Below, in pieces: positions 54,555 through 63,252 of a stretch of DNA of 64,000 bases (position 1 is the stretch's first letter; each line of letters starts with the position of its first letter). Location of the stretch: positions 1 to 64,000 of the forward strand of contig CAKSBP010000008.1 in the NCBI GenBank assembly GCA_934438135.1. The letters run 5' to 3'. Both the position numbers and the translations under genes were made by a program. Under the pieces are notes generated by a model, which ran no database searches, was not told the origin of the DNA, and saw only the letters and a program-made list of their open reading frames with translations. The stretch is from an uncultured Clostridium sp. Its GTDB lineage: Bacteria; Bacillota; Clostridia; Lachnospirales; Lachnospiraceae.

Positions 54555-55844
54555 TTATTTTTTTTCACTCAGATAAAGAAGTATACTGACTTTAAAAATA
54601 TTTTCTAAATGAGTAATTTTAATCGTTCCATCATACTTTTCAATAATATTGTTGATGTTATTCAAACCAATTCCATGATTGCTTTTATCTTTATTGGTTG
54701 TTGCAATTTTATCATCCTTGTAGACTACATTCCCATCAAATGTATTAGCTATGGTAATAAAGAAAATTCCACGACTGTACTTCAAAGATAAATTAATTTT
54801 TCTTTCTGTTTCCAGTTTACGACAGGCATTGATTGCATTATCAATCAAATTACCAAGAATCGAAACCTCATCCAATGTAGCAATATTCAGTTCTGTCGGA
54901 ATATTCACATCAATCTGTACATCAATATTATTGGATTTGGCCTGTTCCACCTTATAATTCAAGATACTGTCTATATCAATATTTCCCGTTGATATAAACG
55001 ATTTTTCTCCATAGGATGCATCAATAATCTGAGATATATACTGAATTGCTTTTTCATTACTATTCTTTTTAATAAATGTATCGAGTGCAATCAGATGATT
55101 TTTAATATCATGTCTTACCGATCGGACATTCTGATAGGAACTATTCATCATCTCTAACTGTTTGGAGTAGTATTCATTCTGCTGCTTCAGCAATAACTTA
55201 TCCAGCCGTTCATCAAAATAAGAAGACAGTGCATCATATAAATAGAACGTAATCAGATTAATGCCCAATAATATCAGCATGCTGCTTACCAACATTGGCT
55301 TTTCATTCCGACAGTAAATTAATATTTGAAAAATAATATAAAATGTTCCCGTTGGTATGAAAAAAATGCAGAACCAGCTGCTTGTAGGGATTTCGCTTCC
55401 TTTTTTTATATTCGTATAATTCTCTATCAGCATAACCACTACCAGACAAAGCAGTTTATAAGCAATTGTTCCTGTAATAGAACTAAATTCATTTTCCTCA
55501 AATACAGCATTAATAAAATATCCTGACATTCCAGCAACCACAAGTTCCAGACAGGTCATAACTACGAATGTCGATACGGTTGCCAGAAGCCTTCGTTTTA
55601 CCGTTCCTTTGTAAATCAAGGTAAGAAGATAAAATAAAACCAGGCTTGTCACTATATTTACAATTGGAAGATTGAAATACAGAAATATAATGTTAATTGC
55701 TACATAGTAACAAGCATATGCACAAAACTCGCTTATTGCATTCATTTTCTTTTTGGTAAAAAATACACTAAGAAACTTATTTACAGCAAACACATATACA
55801 ACGTTAACAATAATATTTAAGAGCTGATATGTACTAAATGCCAT
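54555..55844 (-). CDS. AgrC-like sensor histidine kinase
   Basis: A sensor kinase of the AgrC/GHKL type, with about six N-terminal membrane helices then a cytosolic part. Motifs: RHDIKNH (phospho-His), NLIDNAINACRKL (N box) and NHGIGLNNI (G box). It lacks a large extracellular domain, so it likely senses a small peptide or membrane-bound signal. I prefer the start at ATG 55844; the longer frame begins at 55865 and overlaps the regulator more. It overlaps the response regulator gene by 11 bases from this start. Confidence 0.85.
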   Translation of the reverse strand: MAFSTYQLLNIIVNVVYVFAVNKFLSVFFTKKKMNAISEFCAYACYYVAINIIFLYFNLPIVNIVTSLVLFYLLTLIYKGTVKRRLLATVSTFVVMTCLELVVAGMSGYFINAVFEENEFSSITGTIAYKLLCLVVVMLIENYTNIKKGSEIPTSSWFCIFFIPTGTFYIIFQILIYCRNEKPMLVSSMLILLGINLITFYLYDALSSYFDERLDKLLLKQQNEYYSKQLEMMNSSYQNVRSVRHDIKNHLIALDTFIKKNSNEKAIQYISQIIDASYGEKSFISTGNIDIDSILNYKVEQAKSNNIDVQIDVNIPTELNIATLDEVSILGNLIDNAINACRKLETERKINLSLKYSRGIFFITIANTFDGNVVYKDDKIATTNKDKSNHGIGLNNINNIIEKYDGTIKITHLENIFKVSILLYLSEKK

Positions 55845-56562
55845 CTGAGGCACCATCCTTTTCAATCTGCAGCTGCAGCGCCCTGATACGTTTTCGGTTC
55901 ATCTGGCTGATTGGAAGTACAGTTTGGTTCGTCAGGGTAATCTGTCGATACTCAAATTTCACAATATAATTGTAATTTACCAAATAGGACTTATGAATAT
56001 CCAGAAAATTATACTGTTTTACTTTTTCAAATACATCATCCAGTGTTCCATAAAACGTATGAATCTGGTCCACTGTAATAATATTAATTTTACGGTTTTC
56101 ACTTTCAAAATACAGAATATCTTTAATTGGAACCTTATAAGAAGCATGTCGAAACTGATAATCAAAATACTGGTTTCCCTTATTGATGATTCTCATCGCC
56201 GTATTAAACACGCTTAACATTCTCTCATAAGAAACCGGCTTAATCAGGAAATTTAATGGTCGTACCTGAAACAGTTCCATTGCATAACTTTCATTACCAG
56301 AAATATATACAATCTGTGTAATATCATTCTGAAGTTCATTTCTGATTTTATAACCAACTTCCACTCCACTCATTAAATCCAGCTCTATATCCAAATATAT
56401 AATATCGTATTGCACATTCTGTAAATATTTATATAATTCCTCACCCGAGAAAAATACATCAATATCCAACTGCTCCATACTTTCTCTGCCTATTCTCAAA
56501 AGCATATCTTCCAGCTGCATGCACAAAGCTTCTTCATCATCGCATATCGCAATACGTAACAC
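55834..56562 (-). CDS. LytTR response regulator, AgrA-like
   Basis: A receiver domain with the phospho-acceptor Asp in IIYLDIELDLMSG, then a LytTR DNA-binding domain (HKSYLVNYNYIVKFEYRQI). This is the AgrA/VirR type. The start is ambiguous: the ATG at 56574 has no ribosome site, while GTG at 56562 has GGGTGGT before it and gives the usual start MLRIAICDDE, so I use the latter. It precedes the kinase gene. No AgrB or AgrD-like gene is nearby. Confidence 0.87.
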   Translation of the reverse strand: MLRIAICDDEEALCMQLEDMLLRIGRESMEQLDIDVFFSGEELYKYLQNVQYDIIYLDIELDLMSGVEVGYKIRNELQNDITQIVYISGNESYAMELFQVRPLNFLIKPVSYERMLSVFNTAMRIINKGNQYFDYQFRHASYKVPIKDILYFESENRKINIITVDQIHTFYGTLDDVFEKVKQYNFLDIHKSYLVNYNYIVKFEYRQITLTNQTVLPISQMNRKRIRALQLQIEKDGASDGI

Positions 56563-56806
56563 AACACCACCCATTTCATTGAGAAACTTAATCCTAAGAA
56601 TTTATAACTTCCAAAAACCCGACAGGTAACACTTGCATCAGACTTTTGGTTTGTCATATAGTTACCCCTTGTTATTAAATTTGGTTATTTTTTCTTGAGC
56701 AATTATAACTTTAAATTACAATTAACTACTTTTTAATATATTGACTAAACTATGATGTATTATTGAACAATAATTTCAAGTAAATACTACCATATTTTAT
56801 TATTTT

Positions 56807-57466
56807 TCACAACTTCTTTAATAATTTATTCAATTCCTCCACTGAGTTTACAATGAAATCCGCCCCTGCAGTTTTTAGTTCGCTGAAACCTCCATAACCA
56901 TACTCCACCCCTACAGAACGGATTCCAAACTGCTTCGCTCCCTCTATATCAAACTTCCGGTCTCCTACCATCAGCATGTCGTTCTTATCCATTACCTCTA
57001 AACCTTTATATGCATACTCTATAATGTCATACTTTCCTGTTCTGCTGCCATCTAAATTACTAGCGGCAATAAAGTCAAAATATTGGTAAATATCAAAATG
57101 GTCACAAATTCGTTCCACAAAAACCGTAGGCTTCGAACTGGCAATCGACAGCTTTATTCCTCTATCCTTCAATTCTTTCAGCATCTCCGGCACTCCTGGA
57201 TATAACTTGTTTTCCTTCCAGCCTGTGACTTCAAAACGTTCTCGATATTTCTCCGTTCCCCTCCAAGCATCTTCTTCCGAAAAATGGTAAAACTCCCGAA
57301 ATGAATCAATTAATGGAGGTCCAATTACTTTTTCCAGATTATCTAAATTTTCTTCTCGAATTCCAAAGGAATCTAATGCATACTGAAAACTTTTTGTAAT
57401 TCCCTCTTTGGGATCCGTCAGTGTCCCGTCTAAATCAAATAATATGACTTTCCTTTTTTTCCCCAT
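56807..57466 (-). CDS. HAD-family phosphatase, phosphoglycolate-phosphatase-like
   Basis: A 219-residue haloacid dehalogenase-type hydrolase. Motif I is DLDGTLTDP (D10 and D12), motif II is SKP after IASSKPTV, motif III K in GRTGKYD and motif IV GDRKFDIEGA. It has the four-helix cap of the Gph/PgmB group, and pyrophosphatase or phosphoglycolate phosphatase activity is possible; the substrate is not predictable. The ribosome site is poor (AAAGGG). Confidence 0.85.
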   Translation of the reverse strand: MGKKRKVILFDLDGTLTDPKEGITKSFQYALDSFGIREENLDNLEKVIGPPLIDSFREFYHFSEEDAWRGTEKYRERFEVTGWKENKLYPGVPEMLKELKDRGIKLSIASSKPTVFVERICDHFDIYQYFDFIAASNLDGSRTGKYDIIEYAYKGLEVMDKNDMLMVGDRKFDIEGAKQFGIRSVGVEYGYGGFSELKTAGADFIVNSVEELNKLLKKL

Positions 57467-57528
57467 TCCGGCGTCGCCCTTTCTTCACTTCAGATACAAC
57501 TCCCGTGCAGATCCGGAAGCCTGTTCTT

Positions 57529-58815
57529 TTATTTGTTCATACTCTCCAATGCCTGTGCTACATCTTCAATAATATCCTCAACATTTTCAATTCCAACAGA
57601 GAAACGGATTAAATCTGGCTGTACACCTGCTTCTAATAGCTGTTCATCTGTCATCTGTCTGTGTGTATGGCTGGCTGGATGTAAAACACAGGTACGTGCA
57701 TCTGCTACATGTGTAACAATCGCTGCCAGTTTTAAACTATCCATAAACTTCACGCTGGCCTCTCTTCCGCCTTTTAATCCAAAACAAAGTACACCGCATG
57801 TTCCATTTGGACAGTATTTTTTCGCAGCTTCATAATATTTATTTCCAGGAAGTCCTGCATAGTTTACCCATGCTACTTCGTCACGTTCCTGAAGGTATTC
57901 TGCTACTTTTAATGCATTTTCACAGTGTCTAGGCACTCTTAGGTGGAGCGTCTCCAAACCAACATTTAATAAAAATGCGTTCTGTGGGGACTGCACAGAA
58001 CCAAGATCTCTCATCAACTGTGCAGTTGCTTTTTCTATGTAAGCCATTTTTCCAAATTTCTCAGCATAAACAATTCCATGGTAAGATTCATCTGGTGTTG
58101 TCAATCCATGGAATTTATCTCCATACTTCATCCAGTCAAAATTACCGCTGTCTACGATGCATCCTCCTAATGTCATAGCATGTCCATCCATATATTTTGT
58201 CGTAGAATGCGTAACAATATCTGCACCCCATTTAAATGGCTGACAGTTAATCGGTGTCGCAAATGTATTGTCAACAATCAATGGTACCTGATGATCGTGT
58301 GCAAGTTTTGCAAACTTTTCGATATCCAGAACAACTAATGCTGGATTTGCAATAGTTTCTGCAAATACACATTTTGTATTCGGCTTAAATGCTTTTGCAA
58401 TATCTTCCTCACTGGAATCCGGATCAACGAATGTACAGTCGATACCAAGTTTCTTCATAGTAACACCAAATAAATTAAAAGTTCCTCCGTATAAAGCGGT
58501 AGAGCAGACAAGATGATCTCCTGCTTCGCAGATATTAAAAACTGCATAAAAATTTGCTGCCTGTCCTGATGCGGTAAGTATCGCACCAATACCACCCTCT
58601 AACTGGGCAATCTTAGCAGCAACTAAATCATTTGTAGGATTCTGTAATCTGGAATAAAAATATCCTTCTTCCTCTAAATCAAATAATCTTCCCATCTGGT
58701 CGCTTGTCTCGTATTTAAAAGTAGTACTCTGAACAATCGGCATTACTCTAGGTTCACCATTTTGGGGGTTATATACTCCCTGAACACATTTCGTTTCAAT
58801 ACGTCTGTCCGACAT
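57529..58815 (-). CDS. metY: O-acetylhomoserine aminocarboxypropyltransferase
   Basis: A PLP enzyme of the Cys/Met metabolism family that makes homocysteine (or cysteine from O-acetylserine) from an acetylated amino alcohol and sulfide. The 428-residue protein has the PLP Lys K207 in HSTTKYMDGHAM, the SRLQNPT start and the GVQPDLIRFSVGIEN end. It is transcribed away from mutY, with a shared intergenic region 58816-59005. No SAM riboswitch was seen. Confidence 0.93.
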   Translation of the reverse strand: MSDRRIETKCVQGVYNPQNGEPRVMPIVQSTTFKYETSDQMGRLFDLEEEGYFYSRLQNPTNDLVAAKIAQLEGGIGAILTASGQAANFYAVFNICEAGDHLVCSTALYGGTFNLFGVTMKKLGIDCTFVDPDSSEEDIAKAFKPNTKCVFAETIANPALVVLDIEKFAKLAHDHQVPLIVDNTFATPINCQPFKWGADIVTHSTTKYMDGHAMTLGGCIVDSGNFDWMKYGDKFHGLTTPDESYHGIVYAEKFGKMAYIEKATAQLMRDLGSVQSPQNAFLLNVGLETLHLRVPRHCENALKVAEYLQERDEVAWVNYAGLPGNKYYEAAKKYCPNGTCGVLCFGLKGGREASVKFMDSLKLAAIVTHVADARTCVLHPASHTHRQMTDEQLLEAGVQPDLIRFSVGIENVEDIIEDVAQALESMNK

Positions 58816-58937
58816 GAAAATACCTCCATTTCTTGTTCATAAATTATTATTATAATAGCAAATGTTTTTCGACAATGCAAGTTATATATAAGGAAGAATC
58901 CTGTCTGCTTACCATTCCAATTTTCCTGTTTATAACA

Positions 58938-58966
58938 TTGTACACACCACAAAAGTAGTATACAAT
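58938..58966 (+). promoter_or_regulatory. Promoter of mutY
   Basis: TTGTAC (58938-58943), 17-base spacer and TACAAT (58961-58966), about 40 bases before the mutY start. Confidence 0.6.
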
Positions 58967-59005
58967 AAGGAAAGCATACAAAAAAACAAAGAAATGGGAG
59001 GACCT

Positions 59006-60055
59006 ATGAACACCGATTATAGCTTTATTGTCGAAGATTTATTAAAGTGGTATGACAAAAACTCCAGAAAGCTTCCCTGGCGTGATCACCCAGATCCATA
59101 TTACGTATGGGTTTCTGAAATCATGCTGCAGCAGACCCGTGTGGAAGCTGTAAAGGGATACTTTAAACGTTTTACGGATGCCCTGCCCGGAATTAAAGAT
59201 CTGGCAGAAGCTGATCCGGATTTATTATTAAAGTTATGGGAAGGACTTGGCTATTATAACCGAGTACGAAATATGCAGAAAGCCGCACAGACTGTTATGG
59301 AACAATACGATGGAAAACTCCCTTCTGATTATAAAGAACTTCTTTCCCTTTCCGGCATTGGCACCTATACTGCCGGTGCAATCTCTTCTATCGCCTTTAA
59401 ACAAGCAGTCCCTGCTGTCGATGGAAATGTACTTCGTGTCACAAAACGTGTCATCGGAAGCTACGATGATATCACTCAGTCAAAAGTAAAAAAACAGCTG
59501 GAAGAAGACATGCTTGCAATTATGCCTGGAGAACGTTCCGGCGATTTAAATCAGGCACTTATGGATTTGGGTGCTACAATATGTATTCCAAATGGACAGC
59601 CCTTGTGTGAAAAATGTCCCCTGAATAATAATTGCGTTGCTTACAAAAAAGGACTTACTTCAGAAATTCCAGTGAAGCCTTCAAAAAAAGCACGAAAAAT
59701 TGAAGATAAAACAATTATCATGCTCAGACAAGGCAGCCGTTACGCCTTACACCAAAGAAATGATAAAGGACTTCTTGCATCCCTTTGGGAATACCCAAAC
59801 GAAGATGGCAAGCTTTCCATTGATAAACTTGAAAAAATGTTAGAAAAATTAGAAGTCAAAGATTATTCTCTGGAGCTGCTTGGTCAGGCAAAACATGTTT
59901 TCAGCCATGTTGAATGGCATATGATTGGATACCGTGTAATTTTAGAAGACTTTAATCCAGATATATTTGAAGATTTTATCTGGAAAACCTCAAAAGAGAT
60001 TTTAGAAGAATACGCAATTCCAACTGCCTTCCAAGCATATACAAAACAACTATAG
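59006..60055 (+). CDS. mutY: A/G-specific adenine glycosylase
   Basis: It removes adenine mispaired with 8-oxoguanine. The N-terminal helix-hairpin-helix part has LPWRDHPDPYYVWVSEIMLQQTRV (landmark EIMLQQTRV) and GIGTYTAGAIS...AVDGNV with the catalytic Asp. The iron-sulfur cluster ligands read C-x7-C-x2-C-x5-C (ICIPNGQPLCEKCPLNNNC), one residue longer in the first gap than the E. coli C-x6 form. A C-terminal NUDIX-like domain senses the oxidised base. The start is placed at ATG 59006, with GGGAGG five bases before it, not the in-frame ATG at 58994. It is 349 residues. Confidence 0.92.
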   Translation: MNTDYSFIVEDLLKWYDKNSRKLPWRDHPDPYYVWVSEIMLQQTRVEAVKGYFKRFTDALPGIKDLAEADPDLLLKLWEGLGYYNRVRNMQKAAQTVMEQYDGKLPSDYKELLSLSGIGTYTAGAISSIAFKQAVPAVDGNVLRVTKRVIGSYDDITQSKVKKQLEEDMLAIMPGERSGDLNQALMDLGATICIPNGQPLCEKCPLNNNCVAYKKGLTSEIPVKPSKKARKIEDKTIIMLRQGSRYALHQRNDKGLLASLWEYPNEDGKLSIDKLEKMLEKLEVKDYSLELLGQAKHVFSHVEWHMIGYRVILEDFNPDIFEDFIWKTSKEILEEYAIPTAFQAYTKQL

Positions 60056-60071
60056 CCTTTCCAATAACAAA

Positions 60072-60124
60072 TGCTGCATCACTTAATGGAAATGTAACTA
60101 ATCATTGAATTAAGCGATGCAGCA
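60072..60124. terminator. Bidirectional terminator between mutY and the CAP gene
   Basis: A 16-bp stem with one mismatch (60072-60087 with 60109-60124) separates the convergent mutY and CAP-domain genes. Confidence 0.65.
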
Positions 60125-60129
60125 CTAAC

Positions 60130-61206
60130 TTAGTTTGTAAAAAGCTGAACCCAGTATGGTGTATTGTTTACAACATAATATCCGATTCCAATTGTACCAA
60201 ACTTAGTTGACATAATGTTCTGACGATGCCCGGCTGAATTCATCCAGGCCTCCATAACCTGGGCCGGTGTCTTCTGCCCATAAGCAATATTTTCACCACA
60301 TGCCATGTAAGAAATTCCATATTCATCTAACACAGTAAAACAACTTGTCCCATCTGTTCGAGTATGTTCAAAACGTGTTACAATTTCCTTTGCTCTTGTT
60401 AATGCTGCTTTTGTTAACGCAGAGGATTCTTTCACTGGAGAAATTCCTTCTTTCTTCCTTTCTTTATTCACCAATGCTATTACCTGAGAAACATAATCTG
60501 AATTAGATGTGTCCGAAGAACTGCCATTATCCGTGTTTTGGGAATTTTTTCTTTTTCCGGACACGACAAAGGAATAAGCTCCAAAATATTTCGCTGTACC
60601 TGATTTTCGATAAGAACGTATTTTATAATAATATGTCTTTCCACTGATGGCTGTTTTATCAGAATAACTGTTTTCTGCTGCAGATGCCAGATAAGAATAA
60701 CTGCCTGATTTGCTTGTAGAACGATAGATGCGGTAAGAATCCGCAGTTGAAATTTTAGTCCATAGCAGCTTCACAGCTGCTGTTGTTCCCGCAGTAGAAA
60801 CTCCTGTCACTTTTCCAGGAACCATGCCTGCTTTCACTGCTTTTGAAAAAGCACTGTAACTTACTACGCTGTCTTTTTTTACATAAGTACGTACTTTATA
60901 ATAATATACTGTGTTTTTTGATACTTTCGTATCTTTATAAGCTAACTCTTTTGTAGTCTTTACCTTTGTATAAGTTCCATTTTTTCCAATGGCACGGTAA
61001 ATCTGATACCCTGTGACTCTAGAAGCTTTTTTTATCTTGAGATTTACAGCCTGTGTTGTACGGCTGGCAACAGAAATAGTTGTTGCAGAAACACTTGACG
61101 CCGCACTGGTTTTCACACTCACGGTTTCACCAATGAAGAAAACCAGAATCATTAACAGCAGGATGGACCATGCTGTTTTCTTATGTGTTGTCGCATTTGA
61201 TTGCAT
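60130..61206 (-). CDS. Secreted CAP-domain protein with two fibronectin-III-like repeats
   Basis: A 358-residue exported protein. The N-terminus is a signal peptide (basic start, hydrophobic helix at residues 12-28). Two Fn3-like repeats follow (about 45-125 and 130-215; each has a YYYKVRTY or YYYKIRSY strand), then a Ser/Asn linker and a C-terminal CAP/SCP domain (from about residue 240) with the ENIAYGQKTPAQVMEAWMNSAGHRQNIM region, given here as landmarks ACGENIAYG and AWMNSAGHRQNIM. CAP domains bind sterols, lipids or peptides in other systems; here the role is unknown. Attachment to the wall is not visible. Confidence 0.87.
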   Translation of the reverse strand: MQSNATTHKKTAWSILLLMILVFFIGETVSVKTSAASSVSATTISVASRTTQAVNLKIKKASRVTGYQIYRAIGKNGTYTKVKTTKELAYKDTKVSKNTVYYYKVRTYVKKDSVVSYSAFSKAVKAGMVPGKVTGVSTAGTTAAVKLLWTKISTADSYRIYRSTSKSGSYSYLASAAENSYSDKTAISGKTYYYKIRSYRKSGTAKYFGAYSFVVSGKRKNSQNTDNGSSSDTSNSDYVSQVIALVNKERKKEGISPVKESSALTKAALTRAKEIVTRFEHTRTDGTSCFTVLDEYGISYMACGENIAYGQKTPAQVMEAWMNSAGHRQNIMSTKFGTIGIGYYVVNNTPYWVQLFTN

Positions 61207-61235
61207 AATATCCTCCTTTTTTTATAAATTCCCCA

Positions 61236-61265
61236 ATTATTACTTTAACATACTTTTTACGTCAA
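61236..61265 (-). promoter_or_regulatory. Promoter of the CAP-domain gene
   Basis: TTGACG (61260-61265) and AATAAT (61236-61241) on the minus strand with an 18-base spacer. Confidence 0.5.
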
Positions 61266-61380
61266 GGCAAAAGGAATTTTATGTTGTAGATGGAAAGTTA
61301 AGAATAGACAGGATGGGGCTGGAAATCTTGATTTTTTCATCCATGACATAGGGTACGGATGATATACTGGGATTTGGGCG

Positions 61381-61425
61381 AAAAAAAACGTGTTGGAATA
61401 TGGACTTTTGTCATGCTCCAACACG
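61381..61425 (-). terminator. Terminator of ilvC
   Basis: A 9-bp core stem (61389-61397 with 61417-61425), partly extended inward, is followed on the minus strand by eight T (61381-61388). Confidence 0.7.
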
Positions 61426-61487
61426 CTTTTTAAGGTTATTTATTGTTGTACAGCTGAAAATCAGTTAACTATTCCTCTATCTAGTGA

Positions 61488-62510
61488 TTAGTTATTGATT
61501 AATTTGTCTTCTCCGTTCCAGCTGTATAATTTACGGATTTCTTCTCCGACTTTTTCTGATGGATGTTCTGCATGTAACTTTCTCATTGCTCTGAAGTGAG
61601 CCTGTCCACCTGCTTCGGACATATCTAATAAGAAGTCTTTTGCAAATGTACCATCCTGAATATCGGATAAGATTTTCTTCATTGTTTTCTTTGTTTCTTC
61701 TGTTACAATCTTAGGTCCTGTGATATAATCACCATATTCAGCTGTGTTAGAGATAGAGTATCTCATTCCAGCGAAACCACTCTGATAGATTAAGTCTACG
61801 ATTAATTTCATTTCATGGATACATTCAAAGTATGCGTTTCTTGGGTCATATCCACCTTCAACTAATGTTTCGAAACCAGCCTGCATTAATGCACAAACAC
61901 CACCGCAAAGTACTGCCTGCTCACCGAATAAATCTGTTTCTGTTTCTGTTCTGAATGTTGTTTCAAGAACGCCAGCTCTTGCTCCACCAATTCCTAAAGC
62001 GTATGCAAGTGCAAGTTCCTGAGCTTTTCCTGTAGCATCCTGCTGAACAGCTACTAAACAAGGAACACCTTTTCCTGCCTGATATTCACTTCTTACTGTA
62101 TGACCTGGTCCTTTAGGAGCGATCATTGTTACATCAACATCCTTAGGTGGTACAATCTGACCAAAATGAATTGCAAAACCATGAGCGAACATTAACATGT
62201 TACCTGCTTCAAGGTTTGGAGCGATATCCTTTTTATACATAGCAGCCTGTTTCTCATCATTAATTAAAATCATGATAATATCTGCCTGTTTTGCTGCTTC
62301 TGCTGCTGTATATACTTTAAATCCCTGAGCTTCTGCTTTTGCCCATGATTTACTTCCCTCATAAAGACCAATAATAACATCTGCACCTGAATCTTTTAAG
62401 TTTAATGCATGTGCATGACCCTGACTGCCATATCCAATAATAGCTATTTTTTTGCCTTCAAGTAATGATAAATCACAATCTTCCTGATAAAAAATCTTTG
62501 CGTTTGCCAT
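61488..62510 (-). CDS. ilvC: Ketol-acid reductoisomerase
   Basis: The second step of branched-chain synthesis, reducing and isomerising acetolactate. The 340-residue class I protein has the nucleotide motif GYGSQGHAHA near residue 27 and the C-terminal LFGEQAVLCGG and FAGMRYSISNTAEYGD motifs. It follows ilvN by about 60 bases. Together with ilvN it is separated from leuB-ilvD-ilvB by about 24 kb. Confidence 0.97.
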   Translation of the reverse strand: MANAKIFYQEDCDLSLLEGKKIAIIGYGSQGHAHALNLKDSGADVIIGLYEGSKSWAKAEAQGFKVYTAAEAAKQADIIMILINDEKQAAMYKKDIAPNLEAGNMLMFAHGFAIHFGQIVPPKDVDVTMIAPKGPGHTVRSEYQAGKGVPCLVAVQQDATGKAQELALAYALGIGGARAGVLETTFRTETETDLFGEQAVLCGGVCALMQAGFETLVEGGYDPRNAYFECIHEMKLIVDLIYQSGFAGMRYSISNTAEYGDYITGPKIVTEETKKTMKKILSDIQDGTFAKDFLLDMSEAGGQAHFRAMRKLHAEHPSEKVGEEIRKLYSWNGEDKLINN

Positions 62511-62572
62511 TTTTTGCTTCCTCCTAAAATATTAATTATTCTTTGTAGTGCAATGGGCGACCGTCTATCGCG

Positions 62573-63076
62573 CTAATCTATGTAGTCGGCAATATCACCA
62601 GAACCTCTGATAAGACCGGTAATACCGGTACGAACCAGCTCTTTAATGACAAAACCGTCTAGCAGCTTAATAAATGCATCCAGCTTATTCTGATTTCCTG
62701 TAAGTTCAATCATCAGGGAATCAAGGGCAACATCCACAATCTTTGCCCTAAAAATATCCGCAACAGATATAATAGCCTGGCGTTCCTGTTCATTCGCCAT
62801 AACTTTAACTAATACCAGTTCACGGCATACAGATTCATGTTCTTCCAGCTCCTGAATCTCAATCACATCTTCCAGCTTTCCAAGCTGCTTCTGAATCTGT
62901 TCCAATGTCAGTTCTTCACCTGTAACAGCAACCGTCATCCGGGAATATCTTGAATCCTGTGTCACACCTACTGTAAGGCTGTCTATATTATATCCTCTTC
63001 TGCTGAACAAACCTGCTACGCGGCTTAAAACCCCGGAGGTATTGTCCACCAAAATGGACAGAACCATTCTTCGCAT
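62573..63076 (-). CDS. ilvN: Acetolactate synthase small subunit
   Basis: A 167-residue regulatory subunit with an N-terminal ACT domain (ILVDNTSGVLSRVAGLFSRRGYN) that confers feedback by branched-chain amino acids in relatives. It works with IlvB, which is at the other locus in this window. It is first in the ilvN-ilvC pair, with an AAAGGAGAT site, a leader hairpin and a palindrome at the start site. Confidence 0.95.
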   Translation of the reverse strand: MRRMVLSILVDNTSGVLSRVAGLFSRRGYNIDSLTVGVTQDSRYSRMTVAVTGEELTLEQIQKQLGKLEDVIEIQELEEHESVCRELVLVKVMANEQERQAIISVADIFRAKIVDVALDSLMIELTGNQNKLDAFIKLLDGFVIKELVRTGITGLIRGSGDIADYID

Positions 63077-63097
63077 TATGTATCTCCTTTAAACAAA

Positions 63098-63127
63098 TTG
63101 CCCGGCATTGAATATTCAATGGGGCAA
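63098..63127 (-). promoter_or_regulatory. Hairpin before the ilvN ribosome site
   Basis: An outer 6-bp stem (63098-63103 with 63122-63127) plus an inner stem (CATTGAA with TTCAATG, 2-base loop) ends 7 bases before the AAAGGAG site. It could block translation or, with TTTG after it, act as a weak attenuator. Confidence 0.4.
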
Positions 63128-63143
63128 CAAATTAACTTAATAT

Positions 63144-63161
63144 ATATGTTATGTAACATAT
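63144..63161. promoter_or_regulatory. Perfect palindrome at the ilvN start site
   Basis: ATATGTTA-TG-TAACATAT is a perfect 8+8 palindrome that begins at the predicted start site of ilvN, a place where a repressor would block. Its 13-base central part occurs also in the ppdK leader at 3429-3441. Confidence 0.5.
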
Positions 63162-63168
63162 TAAAGCT

Positions 63169-63197
63169 ATTTTAACAACTCATAACTGATTTGTCAA
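63169..63197 (-). promoter_or_regulatory. Promoter of ilvN-ilvC
   Basis: A perfect TTGACA (63192-63197), 17-base spacer and TAAAAT (63169-63174) on the minus strand. Confidence 0.75.
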
Positions 63198-63238
63198 GGT
63201 AAAAGGAGGATTGTCCCAGAAGAGGTACAATCCTCCTT
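63195..63238 (-). terminator. Terminator of the LCP-family gene
   Basis: A perfect 12-bp stem (63203-63214 with 63227-63238, 12-base loop) after the LCP stop, with TTTTACC on the minus strand. Its T-run overlaps the ilvN -35 region. Confidence 0.65.
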
Positions 63239-63252
63239 CTGCCTTATTTTTA

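Noticed and set aside
55845..56806. agrD-like peptide gene near the two-component pair
   Set aside because: No small frame with a Cys-containing peptide core or acidic tail was found in the gaps at 54407-54554 or 56575-56806.
58816..58937. SAM riboswitch before metY
   Set aside because: The leader is short and shows none of the SAM-I core segments.
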